A stretch of DNA of 64,000 bases from Staphylococcus hsinchuensis (GCF_038789205.1 NZ_CP128355.1:1364001-1428000); one strand, 5' to 3'. Shown: positions 48,794 through 57,182, counted from the stretch's first letter. The notes: generated by a model not told the origin, from the letters alone. Numbers and translations: made by a program.

Positions 48794-48822
48794 AGTATAT
48801 GCATCCTCATTTTAAAAGTAAA
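48794..48822 (-). promoter_or_regulatory. Candidate promoter of the bacteriocin operon
   Basis: On the minus strand: -35 TTTACT, 17-base spacer, -10 TATACT, ending 24 bases before the start codon. Each box matches the sigma-A consensus at four or five of six positions. It lies within the 165-base divergent gap shared with the yidC-type gene. Confidence 0.5.
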
Positions 48823-48869
48823 TATACTCCGCTCATTAGTAATAAAAATATATAGTAAATTTATTTTAG

Positions 48870-48897
48870 TTGATATAAAAATAATTGAAACTATGAT
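48870..48897 (+). promoter_or_regulatory. Candidate promoter of the yidC-type gene
   Basis: -35 TTGATA, 16-base spacer, -10 TATGAT, 38 bases before the ATG. It is back to back with the bacteriocin-operon promoter, so a regulator binding between them could control both. Confidence 0.5.
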
Positions 48898-48935
48898 AAA
48901 TTAATGTGGGAGGTAATTAAAGTTGAGGTGAAAAT

Positions 48936-49718
48936 ATGAAGAAATTTATTTTATTAATTTCTGTAGTTTTGATTTTAAGTGGTTGTGATTATTCAAACGA
49001 AGAAAGTCATAACGATTTCTTTTACCGTACGTTCGTTGCACCGATGGATGCCACATTGCATTATATAAGTCAATATTTAAATAACAGTTATGGTTTGGCG
49101 ATTATTTTACTCGTTATCATAATGAGGATAATATTTTTACCATTCATGTTAATAAGCGTTAAGAATATGTACTTTAATAGTGAAAAGAAAAAGAGATTAA
49201 AACCAGAATTAATAAAAATTGATAACAAGATGAAGTCTGCAGATTCTTTCAAAGAAATGATTAAATTAAAAAAGGAAAAACATAAGCTTTATAAACTGCA
49301 CCAAATTAGTTATGCGAAAAATGCTTTTACATTTATATCGATTATTTTGCAACTACCCATAATTATAGGTCTATTTTTTGCATTAAAGTACCCACATTAT
49401 AGTGAGAATTTGTCACACACACAGTTTCTTTGGTTTTCATTGAAAGAACCAGATTTTTATATTGCGTTACTTGCAGGTTTTTTTAAATTCACACAAACAT
49501 TATCGAGTTTACTTACAGAGTCTAAACAAGAACGACAATCAAAGCAGTTCACTCTATTATTAACACCAACTATTTACATATGGTGGGGCATGATATTCCC
49601 ATCTGCAATTGGCTTATATTGGATTGTTAATTCTGCTTTCTTAACTATACAAATATATATCGCATACATAGTTTATTTGAAGAAAGCCAAGAGAGAGGTT
49701 TCTAGATCAATCTCATAA
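48936..49718 (+). CDS. YidC/Oxa1-family membrane insertase paralogue (lipoprotein)
   Basis: 260 residues. Lipoprotein signal peptide with lipobox LSGC at 17-20, so Cys 20 is probably lipidated. Five core helices of the Oxa1/Alb3/YidC fold. The groove Arg used by Gram-positive YidC is present in LVIIMRIIFLPFML. A charged cytoplasmic loop KKKRLKPELIKIDNKMK follows. Late helices include FPSAIGLYWIVNSAF. The protein is shorter than the housekeeping staphylococcal YidC and lacks its long basic tail, so it is a second, specialised copy. Divergent from the bacteriocin precursor, it may assist membrane insertion of that peptide or its membrane proteins; this is inference. Confidence 0.85.
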   Translation: MKKFILLISVVLILSGCDYSNEESHNDFFYRTFVAPMDATLHYISQYLNNSYGLAIILLVIIMRIIFLPFMLISVKNMYFNSEKKKRLKPELIKIDNKMKSADSFKEMIKLKKEKHKLYKLHQISYAKNAFTFISIILQLPIIIGLFFALKYPHYSENLSHTQFLWFSLKEPDFYIALLAGFFKFTQTLSSLLTESKQERQSKQFTLLLTPTIYIWWGMIFPSAIGLYWIVNSAFLTIQIYIAYIVYLKKAKREVSRSIS

Positions 49719-49856
49719 CCATTATGATTATGAATATTGTAATAGAATAAGGAAATATTGTTCATGTTTTTATCAACGATATTTATGTATTAAAAGGGTT
49801 CACCTAATTTTAGTATCAATAGTAAAGTTAATATTAAATACTGGAGGTTCAATTTA

Positions 49857-50468
49857 TTGGAAAATTCTTCTTTGCCTTTCGCAAAACACTTTTATAATTT
49901 AAGACAACATCGTAAATGGGCATTAAAATTATTAATATTTATTATACTTACTATTTTGTTAACTGTTGTAACTACAATGGGTTTAGATTTTGATAAGACA
50001 TTACAAAAAAATGATATTGTTGGTAAAGATTTGGACAATGCAAAAAACATCATGATGTATGGTGCGATTATAGGTGGTATATTTTCTAGTTTGGTATCAC
50101 TTTTAAGTATTTTTATACTCATAGTTATTATTTCTAAGATAGCGAAATATGAAGTCTCAGGAACGAGTATTTTCTCGGCTGCTATTTTAAAATCCATTAT
50201 TATTACGATATTTAGTCTGGTTTTCATTACTATACAGTTAGTTTTCGGTTTATCCTTAACGGATTATACAATTACAAGCTTAAATATTTTTGATAAAGGA
50301 AATAAAATTTTAGGTGCAATCAATTTACAAACTATACTATCTGCCTATCTATTCGGACTAATTTTATTTGCAACGTGTAGATTTAGTAAAAAAACATCTC
50401 TCATCTTTGGTATTTTGTATTTAATTATAAGTATGGGACTAGCTATTTTAGGAGCTTCATTCAATTAA
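49857..50468 (+). CDS. Yip1-like four/five-helix membrane protein (As-48E/CclE-like position)
   Basis: 203 residues with five hydrophobic segments (about 22-42, 70-105, 115-135, 155-175, 180-200) in the arrangement of Yip1-domain proteins. The start is TTG with a strong GGAGG upstream. It stands where AS-48 and carnocyclin clusters have the E gene, ahead of the F-G-H exporter, and in those systems EFGH adds to producer self-protection. I see no motif that proves this; the assignment is mainly positional. A hairpin terminator separates it from the next gene. Confidence 0.65.
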   Translation: MENSSLPFAKHFYNLRQHRKWALKLLIFIILTILLTVVTTMGLDFDKTLQKNDIVGKDLDNAKNIMMYGAIIGGIFSSLVSLLSIFILIVIISKIAKYEVSGTSIFSAAILKSIIITIFSLVFITIQLVFGLSLTDYTITSLNIFDKGNKILGAINLQTILSAYLFGLILFATCRFSKKTSLIFGILYLIISMGLAILGASFN

Positions 50469-50564
50469 TATAGCTTGCATAACTCGGATTAAGTTATTTT
50501 TATTTTAATGTTGATTACCTCCTGTTTTGACAATTAATATGAAATAAAAATAAATAATTTAAGT

Positions 50565-50617
50565 CAGACAGGCTACCAGAACCTACAATTACTGAGGTAA
50601 GTGGTAGTCTGTTTTTT
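50565..50617 (+). terminator. Hairpin with T6 tail before the exporter genes
   Basis: CAGA + CTACCA pair with TGGTAG + TCTG around a long loop and are followed by T6, giving an intrinsic terminator. A TTGACA hexamer lies just upstream at 50527-50532. If that is a -35 box, the transcript would run straight into this hairpin and the structure would be an attenuator of the exporter genes rather than a plain terminator. Confidence 0.65.
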
Positions 50618-50723
50618 AAAAATTACTTTAGTAAATAAATGCATAACTTATTTTCTACAAAGTTGGAATAACAAAGGTTGTATATGTTATTGCAATGGAA
50701 TTAGAAGAATGGAGAAAACAACT

Positions 50724-51818
50724 ATGAAAAACAAAAATATTTGGATCATTGTAGCATCAATTCTCATACTCTTAATTATTGCTTTTATTTTAAAACTAAG
50801 TAAAGGTGAATCAAATAAACAAGAAGTATATCAAACATATAAAGTAGCATACGATCCACCAATCAATTTAAAAGGTAAAGCATCACCACAAGCCATCAAA
50901 ACATTTAGAAATAATTCTAAAGTAGGGCAATTTATCAATACGAAAGTAACGAATGGTCAATCGGTCAAACAAGGGATGCCATTAATCAATTACCAAATAA
51001 ATAATATTCACCGTGAAGAACTTCAACGAAAGATAAATAATGCACAAAATAAAATAAATATTGATTATAGACGTTTAAACCATCAACCCAATAGTAAACT
51101 TATACAAAATAAGTTACATCGTGATGAATCATCCTTGTTTGAAGCACAACGTCAATTAAATCACTTTGACCAACAAGTTAATGCCAATATATATGCCCCG
51201 TTTAATGGAAAGGTTGATTTAAATAGTAACGAAGAAATCGCTGTAGGTGCGCCAATACTAAAGTTAGTGTCACTTGAAACTCAAATTTTTACACCTGTTT
51301 CGGAATTCGATTTAAAAAAATTGAAAGTAGGAAAGAAAGTAAAAATTAAGGTTATAAGTACAGATAAATCTACAGTAGGAAAAATAAAGAAAATTTCTCA
51401 ATTGCCAACTTCGTACGACGAAGAATCAACACAATTAGCAGATAATGATATGAACCAGAGTAGTCAAAGTAGCGACCAGCTATCGGGTATTCAATTAAAT
51501 GATACTTCTAATAGTGATAACAACGATCTTTCAAAATATAATGTTGTGATTGGAGATCTCGGTTCGTCGATTCGTTCAGGATATTCTACAGAAATTAAAG
51601 TCCCTTTAAAGACGATAAAGTTACCTAGATCAGTACTTAATAGAAATCATGATGTGTTTGTCCTTAAAAAGGATCATACAGTTGAAAGAAGAGATATTCT
51701 CATTGAACGTAAAAATGGTGAGATTTTCGTAAAAAAAGGCTTGAAAATTGGTGAAAAGCTAATTGTTAAACCTGCGAAAACGATGAATGATGGGGACAAA
51801 GTTGAGGTATCATCATGA
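50724..51818 (+). CDS. HlyD/MacA-type membrane fusion protein of the exporter (As-48F-like)
   Basis: 364 residues. One N-terminal membrane helix (about 7-25), then an extracytoplasmic lipoyl/barrel-sandwich domain split by a long coiled-coil hairpin rich in Asn and Gln (about 95-155), then beta-barrel parts with a Ser/Asp/Asn-rich insert near 240-265. ATG 50724 has GGAG 9 bases upstream; the frame before it has none. Its stop overlaps the ATPase start (ATGA). It connects an ATPase and a MacB-like permease, the F-G-H order of circular-bacteriocin exporters. Confidence 0.82.
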   Translation: MKNKNIWIIVASILILLIIAFILKLSKGESNKQEVYQTYKVAYDPPINLKGKASPQAIKTFRNNSKVGQFINTKVTNGQSVKQGMPLINYQINNIHREELQRKINNAQNKINIDYRRLNHQPNSKLIQNKLHRDESSLFEAQRQLNHFDQQVNANIYAPFNGKVDLNSNEEIAVGAPILKLVSLETQIFTPVSEFDLKKLKVGKKVKIKVISTDKSTVGKIKKISQLPTSYDEESTQLADNDMNQSSQSSDQLSGIQLNDTSNSDNNDLSKYNVVIGDLGSSIRSGYSTEIKVPLKTIKLPRSVLNRNHDVFVLKKDHTVERRDILIERKNGEIFVKKGLKIGEKLIVKPAKTMNDGDKVEVSS

Positions 51819-52495
51819 TAAATCTTAAAAATATCAATCGATTCTTTCAAAATGGCAGTGAACAAAAACATATATTGAAAGATGTTAACTTGCATATCCA
51901 AGAGGGAGAATTTATTGCGATTATGGGTCCATCTGGTTCAGGAAAAAGTACGCTCATCAATATTATAGGTTTGATTGATCGTGGGTATGAAGGAGATTAT
52001 ATTTTTAACGGTGAAAATTATAAAACGGGTACCGATAATCAACTCGCCGAAATTCGAAATAAAACGGTAGGGTTTGTCTTTCAAAACTTCAAATTAATAC
52101 AAAATAACACAATTTATGAAAATGTATGTATTCCTCTTATGTATTCAGGACATAATGTACAGAAATTTCATGCACAAGTGATACAAACTTTAAATGATGT
52201 AGGCCTAGTGGAAAAAGAACATCTCGTGCCTAATAAATTATCTGGCGGTCAACAACAACGCGTGGCTATCGCACGTGCAATCATCAATCGTCCTAAATTT
52301 ATTATTGCTGATGAACCAACCGGTGCACTCGATTCTAAAACCTCAAAAGATATTATTGATTTGTTTATTAAGTTAAATAAGCTATATAGGACGACGATTA
52401 TATTGATAACACATGATCGAGCAGTTGCCGAAAAAGCAAATCGTATTATTCATATACATGATGGGCAGATCCAGCGAGAAGAGGTGGTTGGATGA
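51815..52495 (+). CDS. LolD/MacB-type ABC ATPase of the exporter (As-48G-like)
   Basis: 226 residues. Walker A GPSGSGKSTLI (about 40-50), Q-loop FVFQNFKLI, signature LSGGQQQRVAIARAI, Walker B FIIADEPTGALDSKT, and switch LITHDRAVAEKA. This is the class that powers MacB-like permeases for peptide export or self-protection. Overlaps both neighbours by four bases, so the three genes are translated together. Confidence 0.9.
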   Translation: MINLKNINRFFQNGSEQKHILKDVNLHIQEGEFIAIMGPSGSGKSTLINIIGLIDRGYEGDYIFNGENYKTGTDNQLAEIRNKTVGFVFQNFKLIQNNTIYENVCIPLMYSGHNVQKFHAQVIQTLNDVGLVEKEHLVPNKLSGGQQQRVAIARAIINRPKFIIADEPTGALDSKTSKDIIDLFIKLNKLYRTTIILITHDRAVAEKANRIIHIHDGQIQREEVVG

Positions 52496-53642
52496 CACGT
52501 TTAACTAACATTATAATAATTTCTTTAAAATCGATTTTGAAAAATAAACGTCGCAATATCTTTACAATGATAGGTATTATTATTGGGATAGCGGCAGTAA
52601 TAACGATTATGTCTTTGGGTAATGGATTTAAGGAAACGACAACAAAGGAATTTGAAGATTCTGGGGCTGCTCAAAATATTGCTACAATTAGTTTTATGAC
52701 TGAGGATGGAGAAGATACAAAAGAGAATCCTTTTAAACAAGAAGATTTAAGTTTAGTAAAACAAATAGAAGGCGTTTCAGAAGCTAAATTGAAAGTTGAT
52801 AAGGACGAAAGTTATAGTGCAAAAATGACGAATCCTCAACATATAGGTGAAGTAAATATTAAAAAAAAGGACAAGGCTTTAGTAAAGAGGATAATGATCT
52901 ATTCAAGAAAGTTGTCATTATAAGTAAGGATATTGCGAAAAATATCTTTAAACATCATGCAATAGGAAAGATTATTTTTATAGAAAATCAAGGGTTTGAA
53001 GTTGTAGGTATTGAAAGTGACCCGATGGATGAAGCTTTAATTCAAATGCCTAGCCAAACTTTTAATAGATATTTGGTGAACCTTAACCAAGCAATGCAAA
53101 CCCTACAAATAACTGTTACAGATGGTTCTTCTAAAAAAGAGATTGCTAATCAAGTAGTTAAACAATTAAATAAAAAGGGGTCTGGAAGCGGAAATGGTAG
53201 CTACAGTTATAATGATACTGAAGACATGTTAAAAGGTATTGGTAAAGTGTTTGACGCAATTACATATTTTGTAGCCGCTGTCGCAGGTATTTCTCTGTTT
53301 ATAGCTGGTATTGGTGTAATGAACGTCATGTATATTTCTGTATCAGAACGTACCGAAGAAATAGCAATAAGACGGGCTTTCGGAGCAAAAGCACGAGATA
53401 TAGAGTTGCAATTTCTCATAGAAAGTGTGGTTCTATGTGTCTTAGGCGGAGTAATTGGTCTAACATTAGGAATAATATTCGCTTCACTTATTGATTTATT
53501 GACGCCAAAATATATTACAAGTGTGGTGAGTTTTAGTTCAATACTTATAGCGGTAGGTGTTTCCACACTCATAGGTATAATATTCGGATGGGTACCTGCA
53601 CGTGCAGCTGCCAAAAAAGAACTTATCGATATTATCAAATAA
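52492..53642 (+). pseudogene. MacB/FtsX-type permease frameshifted in an A8 tract (As-48H-like)
   Basis: The first frame (52492-52923) gives helix 1 and the start of the extracellular domain. Sequence similarity to a MacB permease then stops at an A8 run (52861-52868), where the frame must change by one base. The other frame continues without a break (KGQGFSKEDNDLFKK onward) to the FtsX-like helices, SERTEEIAIRRAFGAKARDI and a stop at 53642. One extra A would give a normal permease of about 383 residues. It is therefore a recent mutation, a sequencing error, or a slippage-controlled gene. Helices 2-4 would be lost from the first-frame product. Confidence 0.82.
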
Positions 53643-53656
53643 CTTTCTAACTAAAA

Positions 53657-53734
53657 TTAAGCATTTTTAATGCCTAAAACTACCGCAATAGTTAAAATTA
53701 CCACAAATAAAATGAATAAAGCGGCTAAACTCAT
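53657..53734 (-). CDS. Very small hydrophobic peptide 1
   Basis: 25 residues forming one membrane helix (SLAALFILFVVILTIAVV) and a short basic end. AAAGGAGTG is 7-8 bases before the ATG, which is the main reason to call it. It could be a small membrane regulator, a type I toxin or chance. I do not recognise it. Confidence 0.4.
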   Translation of the reverse strand: MSLAALFILFVVILTIAVVLGIKNA

Positions 53735-53816
53735 TTACAATCACTCCTTTAACAAACTTTTGTTAGTTACATTAAAACATGAATATTTACAAATAAAAAC
53801 AGACCTTACAGTTTTG

Positions 53817-53906
53817 TTAGTTTCGTTTATTAAAGAAATAATCTATTAAAAAGATAAATCCAAAAACACCAATAATAATTAAAAGGATATAAAGGATTAA
53901 AGACAC
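53817..53906 (-). CDS. Very small hydrophobic peptide 2
   Basis: 29 residues, one helix (SLILYILLIIIGVFGFIFLI) and a basic tail FFNKRN. Starts at GTG with GGAGG 8 bases upstream. Same strand, similar size and same MSL start as the peptide at 53657, so the two may be related. Function unknown; a type I toxin is one possibility. Confidence 0.4.
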   Translation of the reverse strand: MSLILYILLIIIGVFGFIFLIDYFFNKRN

Positions 53907-54076
53907 AATTAATTCCTCCATATAAAAGATTTGTAGTTAAATTTTAACACAATAGTTTATACAATAAATATTGTGGTATAATTAGTTTTACAAAACCTAT
54001 TGCATTTAGCTCAAAAGAAATAGAATTCGAATAGTTAATTGCACTCAAGGTTCATTTTAATAAAGGGGAATTATTT

Positions 54077-54169
54077 ATGACTCAAGAAAAGAAACAGAAA
54101 TCAACTTTAATTATCATGATAATTACTTTAATTCTTTCATTTGTGAATCTCATACTAAATATCATTTAA
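54077..54169 (+). CDS. Very small hydrophobic peptide 3
   Basis: 30 residues: a charged start (MTQEKKQKS) and one membrane helix to the end. AAGGGG lies 9 bases upstream of the ATG. Size and layout recall small phage or plasmid membrane peptides and type I toxins, but I recognise no family. Confidence 0.4.
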   Translation: MTQEKKQKSTLIIMIITLILSFVNLILNII

Positions 54170-54244
54170 AAACTTTTGATATAAAATCGGAGATTCATAT
54201 TGATTAATTGGGATTTTTACTTTTAGTAAATAGGGCTGAGATTT

Positions 54245-54358
54245 TTGGATAAAACAGATAAGATACTAACGATAATAAGTATTGTTACTAATATTTTAGC
54301 AACGATATTTCTAATGAGAAGTGTAATAAAAAAATTAAAAATAATTAAGAAAAACTAA
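54245..54358 (+). CDS. Very small hydrophobic peptide 4
   Basis: 37 residues starting at TTG after AGGGCTGAG. One membrane helix (about 7-25) and a strongly basic tail (KKLKIIKKN). The layout resembles type I toxins such as the TxpA or SprG kinds, but no antisense RNA can be shown by eye. Low confidence. Confidence 0.3.
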   Translation: MDKTDKILTIISIVTNILATIFLMRSVIKKLKIIKKN

Positions 54359-54419
54359 AAAGTTAAAAACAACGGACAAAGGTAATTTGGGTAAATACCT
54401 CTAAACTATTACAAGTTTG

Positions 54420-54574
54420 ATGGAAGTAATAAAAAGTTTTTTAATTCATAAATACATTGGAGTTAGTCATAATGCACTAGCTTCAATTAGAAATGGTAGT
54501 CGAGATATGATAATCAAAAATTAAGAACAACCGAAAAATTATATGAATATGCGAGGAACCACCTAAACGACTAG
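54420..54574 (+). pseudogene. Decayed helix-turn-helix (Xre-like) gene
   Basis: One frame reads GVSHNALASIRNGSRD and stops soon after. The sequence continues in another frame (LRTTEKLYEYARNHLND) to TAG at 54572-54574. Joined with one added base near 54513, this gives the HTH pattern in which a serine-rich recognition helix is followed by IRNGxRDID and a C-terminal helix. The upstream end also looks broken. It is probably the remnant of a small DNA-binding protein gene from a mobile element or toxin-antitoxin pair. Confidence 0.5.
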
Positions 54575-54587
54575 GTGGTTATTTTTG
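54557..54587 (+). terminator. Terminator after the decayed HTH gene
   Basis: AACCACCTA and TAGGTGGTT arms with a short loop, followed by ATTTTTG. Confidence 0.8.
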
Positions 54588-54648
54588 TGTCATGCACGTG
54601 ACAAAGATATGTGAATTTAGTTGTATTTTATTAGGCTTAGTTAGTAAA

Positions 54649-54687
54649 TAAAAAAGCTGAATCCCTTTAGTTATGGGGTTTCAGCTA
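54649..54687 (-). terminator. Terminator of the tRNA-Arg transcript
   Basis: On the minus strand AGCTGAAACCCC pairs with GGGATTCAGCT and is followed by T6, just downstream of the tRNA. Confidence 0.85.
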
Positions 54688-54705
54688 ATATAGGAAACTT
54701 ATAAA

Positions 54706-54779
54706 CGTCCTGGGAGGGATTCGAACCCCCGACCGATGGCTTAGAAGGCCATTGCTCTATCCAGCTGAGCTACCAGGAC
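54706..54779 (-). tRNA. tRNA-Arg (anticodon UCU)
   Basis: Acceptor stem GTCCTGG/CCAGGAC pairs perfectly, with discriminator G. D arm GCTC...GAGC, anticodon stem ATGGC/GCCAT around loop CTTCTAA (anticodon TCT, reading AGA), and T arm with GGTTCGAAT. CCA is not encoded. It is the only RNA gene seen in the window and lies inside the accessory block. Confidence 0.96.
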
Positions 54780-55041
54780 ATGATTTTTTAACACAAATAT
54801 TATTATATCTAAACTAGCTTTATAAAGCAATACTATGAGATTCAAAAATATATATGATTTTTCACTATTTTGGTGTTTTTATCATCATTTTGATAAAATA
54901 CTCCTGTAAAGGTCTTTATCTGTATATGAAATTATTTGAATATATGCGACGGTTTAATATAAAATGATATGAAATTACCCCGTTTTACTATTGTTTGACG
55001 TGGGTAAATGATAAAAAATTCTTTATAGGAGGTTATTTTAA

Positions 55042-55227
55042 GTGAATAAAGACGATGTGAAAAAGCAAGTTGATAAATATGTCGAAAACGGGAAACTTGA
55101 GCAAGGATTAAATAAAGTTAATGATCAAGTTAAAAAGAAAAAAGGTAAAGATTATTCAAAATACATCGATAAAGCAATGGGGTTCTTGAAAAAGAACAGT
55201 AAATCAAATTCAGATAAAGAATCGTAA
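55042..55227 (+). CDS. Small charged hypothetical protein
   Basis: 61 residues, very Lys-rich (about one third), helical and soluble (KKKKGKDYSKYIDKAMGF). Starts at GTG with AGGAGG 10 bases upstream and ends before a weak terminator at 55290-55320. It has a vague resemblance to small MT0933-type antitoxins that I do not consider sufficient. Function unknown. Confidence 0.55.
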   Translation: MNKDDVKKQVDKYVENGKLEQGLNKVNDQVKKKKGKDYSKYIDKAMGFLKKNSKSNSDKES

Positions 55228-55289
55228 AAGTTATATAACTTTAATGATATGAAAGACGTTTTGTTACTTTGCTAGTTCAATATTCACTG

Positions 55290-55320
55290 AACCACCCAGG
55301 GCAATATTAGGTGGTTTTAT
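55290..55320 (+). terminator. Weak terminator
   Basis: AACCACC and GGTGGTT arms (7 bp) around a 13-base loop, followed by TTATT. Confidence 0.5.
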
Positions 55321-55473
55321 TAATATATAAATACTTTAATTAAAATTTAGAAAATTGCAAAAACAAAGAATATTTGAGTGTATTTTAATTTAATGTGGGA
55401 AGTTAAATTAAAAAATAAATTACTAACTCATTTCGGATTTGTAAATTGCTTAAAGTAAGAAGGGAAGTTACAA

Positions 55474-57126
55474 TTGGAAAAATTATTGTCAATTATTGTA
55501 CCGGTCTACAATAAGGAATTGTTTTTAAAAAATTGTATTGAATCAATTAATAATTTAAATATAGATAAAAACCAAATAGAAGCGATATTTGTTGATGACT
55601 GTTCAAATGATAAATCACAACAAATAATTAAATCATATTTAAATAAATATGACTTTTTAAAATTAGTGATCATGGAAGTAAATACAGGTAGTCCTGCAGT
55701 ACCGAGAAATATTGGTATAAACGATGCACAAGGTAAATATATTACCTTCCTCGATGCAGATGATTGGCTTGATGAAACTGGATTACCAAAATTAGTTAAA
55801 CAGGCACAAGCAAATGATGCAGATGTGGCTTTTGGCCACAGTATCAAACATACTGAAAAAGCAGTGACGAAGTTAGGAAGATTTACTTCGTATAAAGAAG
55901 CAAATCATCTCGTTCCATATGAGATTAATAAAATATTCAGAGCGGTAGGGCCTCCTGGAAAAATTATAAAAACAGATATATTGAAACAAAATCATATTCA
56001 GTTTCAACATTATAAATTTGGAGAAGATAAGCTATTTTTTATCGAAGCAATCTCAAAGTGTCGAAACGCTTCTATGAATCCAATGCCTGTATATCATGTC
56101 AATCGCTTTAGTCAAAATGAATCACTTGTAGGTGAAACAAGTATTATAGAAAAAACAGAATGTAACTTGGAAATATTGGAAGAAGTGTTGAAATTATCTT
56201 TACCAAAATCTACTGAGTTTCAAGCTTTAAGCAGAATTATAGAAGTCGATTTTATAGCAAGACTGTTTAATAGGAAAAGATTTTTAAAACATCCAAATAA
56301 GGAAATATTTTATCAACTTTTTGATGAAATGCTAGCTATCCTAGATAGATATAATAAAAACGGTAAGAACTATATAACAGCTGATAAATATAAAAATATT
56401 TATCAATTCCTTATAAACAAGGAATATGACTTGTTACATGATTACGTAAAATTGTTAACAAAAGGTGGGAATGCTAATAAGTTTGTAAAAGATAATCAAA
56501 TTTATTTTGCGATGCCTGAACATTTACGTCATTGTATACCAGTTAAAGAAGAAATGTTTGCAGTATATGAGGGTACACATTTTATAGATCATTCTCTAAA
56601 AGAAGTAATAAGGATTTATAAAAATAGCCAAGTTCATATAAATAAAGTTGTATTAATGGAACTTTATAATGAACCAAATGAACAAGAAATTCCATATACA
56701 CAAGAAGGAAACTATATTTATTTAGATTCTGAGACACTCAGTCAATGTGATTTTGATTTTAATATTAATATTATTCACGATGAGTATAAACCATGTATTG
56801 TTAATATGAATATGCCTAATGCAAGTAAAAATACTAAACTGAAAAGACAAAAGTTTAAGGCAGAGTTTTTAAATAAACAAAAAACAAAATCTAAAAAACC
56901 TGCTCAATATTTTAAATATCAACCATTAAAAGTTAAAGTTATTAAAAAAATATACCAATATAAAGATATAGAGTTTAAACATAGAACGAATCACGAAGTA
57001 AATATTGGCGATACTGTTAATATAGTTGATACTGAATTTACTAAAAAAGGCATTCCTAGACTTATAACAGAAGATGGATTAGTCATTACTGCAAATAAAG
57101 CATTCGTCGATGAAGTTATTAATTAA
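55474..57126 (+). CDS. Family 2 glycosyltransferase (TarS/TarP-like)
   Basis: 550 residues. N-terminal GT-A domain: SIIVPVYNKELFLKNCIES at 6-24, VDDCSND, PRNIGINDAQGKYI, and the metal-binding LDADDWLD near residue 95. The helical linker and C-terminal beta-rich part (about 330-550) are laid out as in staphylococcal wall-teichoic-acid GlcNAc transferases. Motif spacing recalls TarS (573 residues), which acts in the cytoplasm on poly-ribitol phosphate. The acceptor here cannot be read from sequence. Starts at TTG after AGGGAAG. Between the tRNA and the PSM genes, it is probably accessory. Confidence 0.72.
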   Translation: MEKLLSIIVPVYNKELFLKNCIESINNLNIDKNQIEAIFVDDCSNDKSQQIIKSYLNKYDFLKLVIMEVNTGSPAVPRNIGINDAQGKYITFLDADDWLDETGLPKLVKQAQANDADVAFGHSIKHTEKAVTKLGRFTSYKEANHLVPYEINKIFRAVGPPGKIIKTDILKQNHIQFQHYKFGEDKLFFIEAISKCRNASMNPMPVYHVNRFSQNESLVGETSIIEKTECNLEILEEVLKLSLPKSTEFQALSRIIEVDFIARLFNRKRFLKHPNKEIFYQLFDEMLAILDRYNKNGKNYITADKYKNIYQFLINKEYDLLHDYVKLLTKGGNANKFVKDNQIYFAMPEHLRHCIPVKEEMFAVYEGTHFIDHSLKEVIRIYKNSQVHINKVVLMELYNEPNEQEIPYTQEGNYIYLDSETLSQCDFDFNINIIHDEYKPCIVNMNMPNASKNTKLKRQKFKAEFLNKQKTKSKKPAQYFKYQPLKVKVIKKIYQYKDIEFKHRTNHEVNIGDTVNIVDTEFTKKGIPRLITEDGLVITANKAFVDEVIN

Positions 57127-57148
57127 ACCTTTCAACACATTTATATAC

Positions 57149-57182
57149 GCCTAACTGTTCTTCTATAACAGTTAGGCGTCAA
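57149..57182 (+). terminator. Terminator after the glycosyltransferase gene
   Basis: CGCCTAACTGTT and AACAGTTAGGCG arms with a 7-base loop. The T-run after it is weak. Confidence 0.7.

Noticed and set aside
52492..53642. Two separate permease genes at 52492 and 53025
   Set aside because: The bases between 52869 and 53025 continue the permease in the second frame, and there is no ribosome site before 53025, so this is one frameshifted gene.
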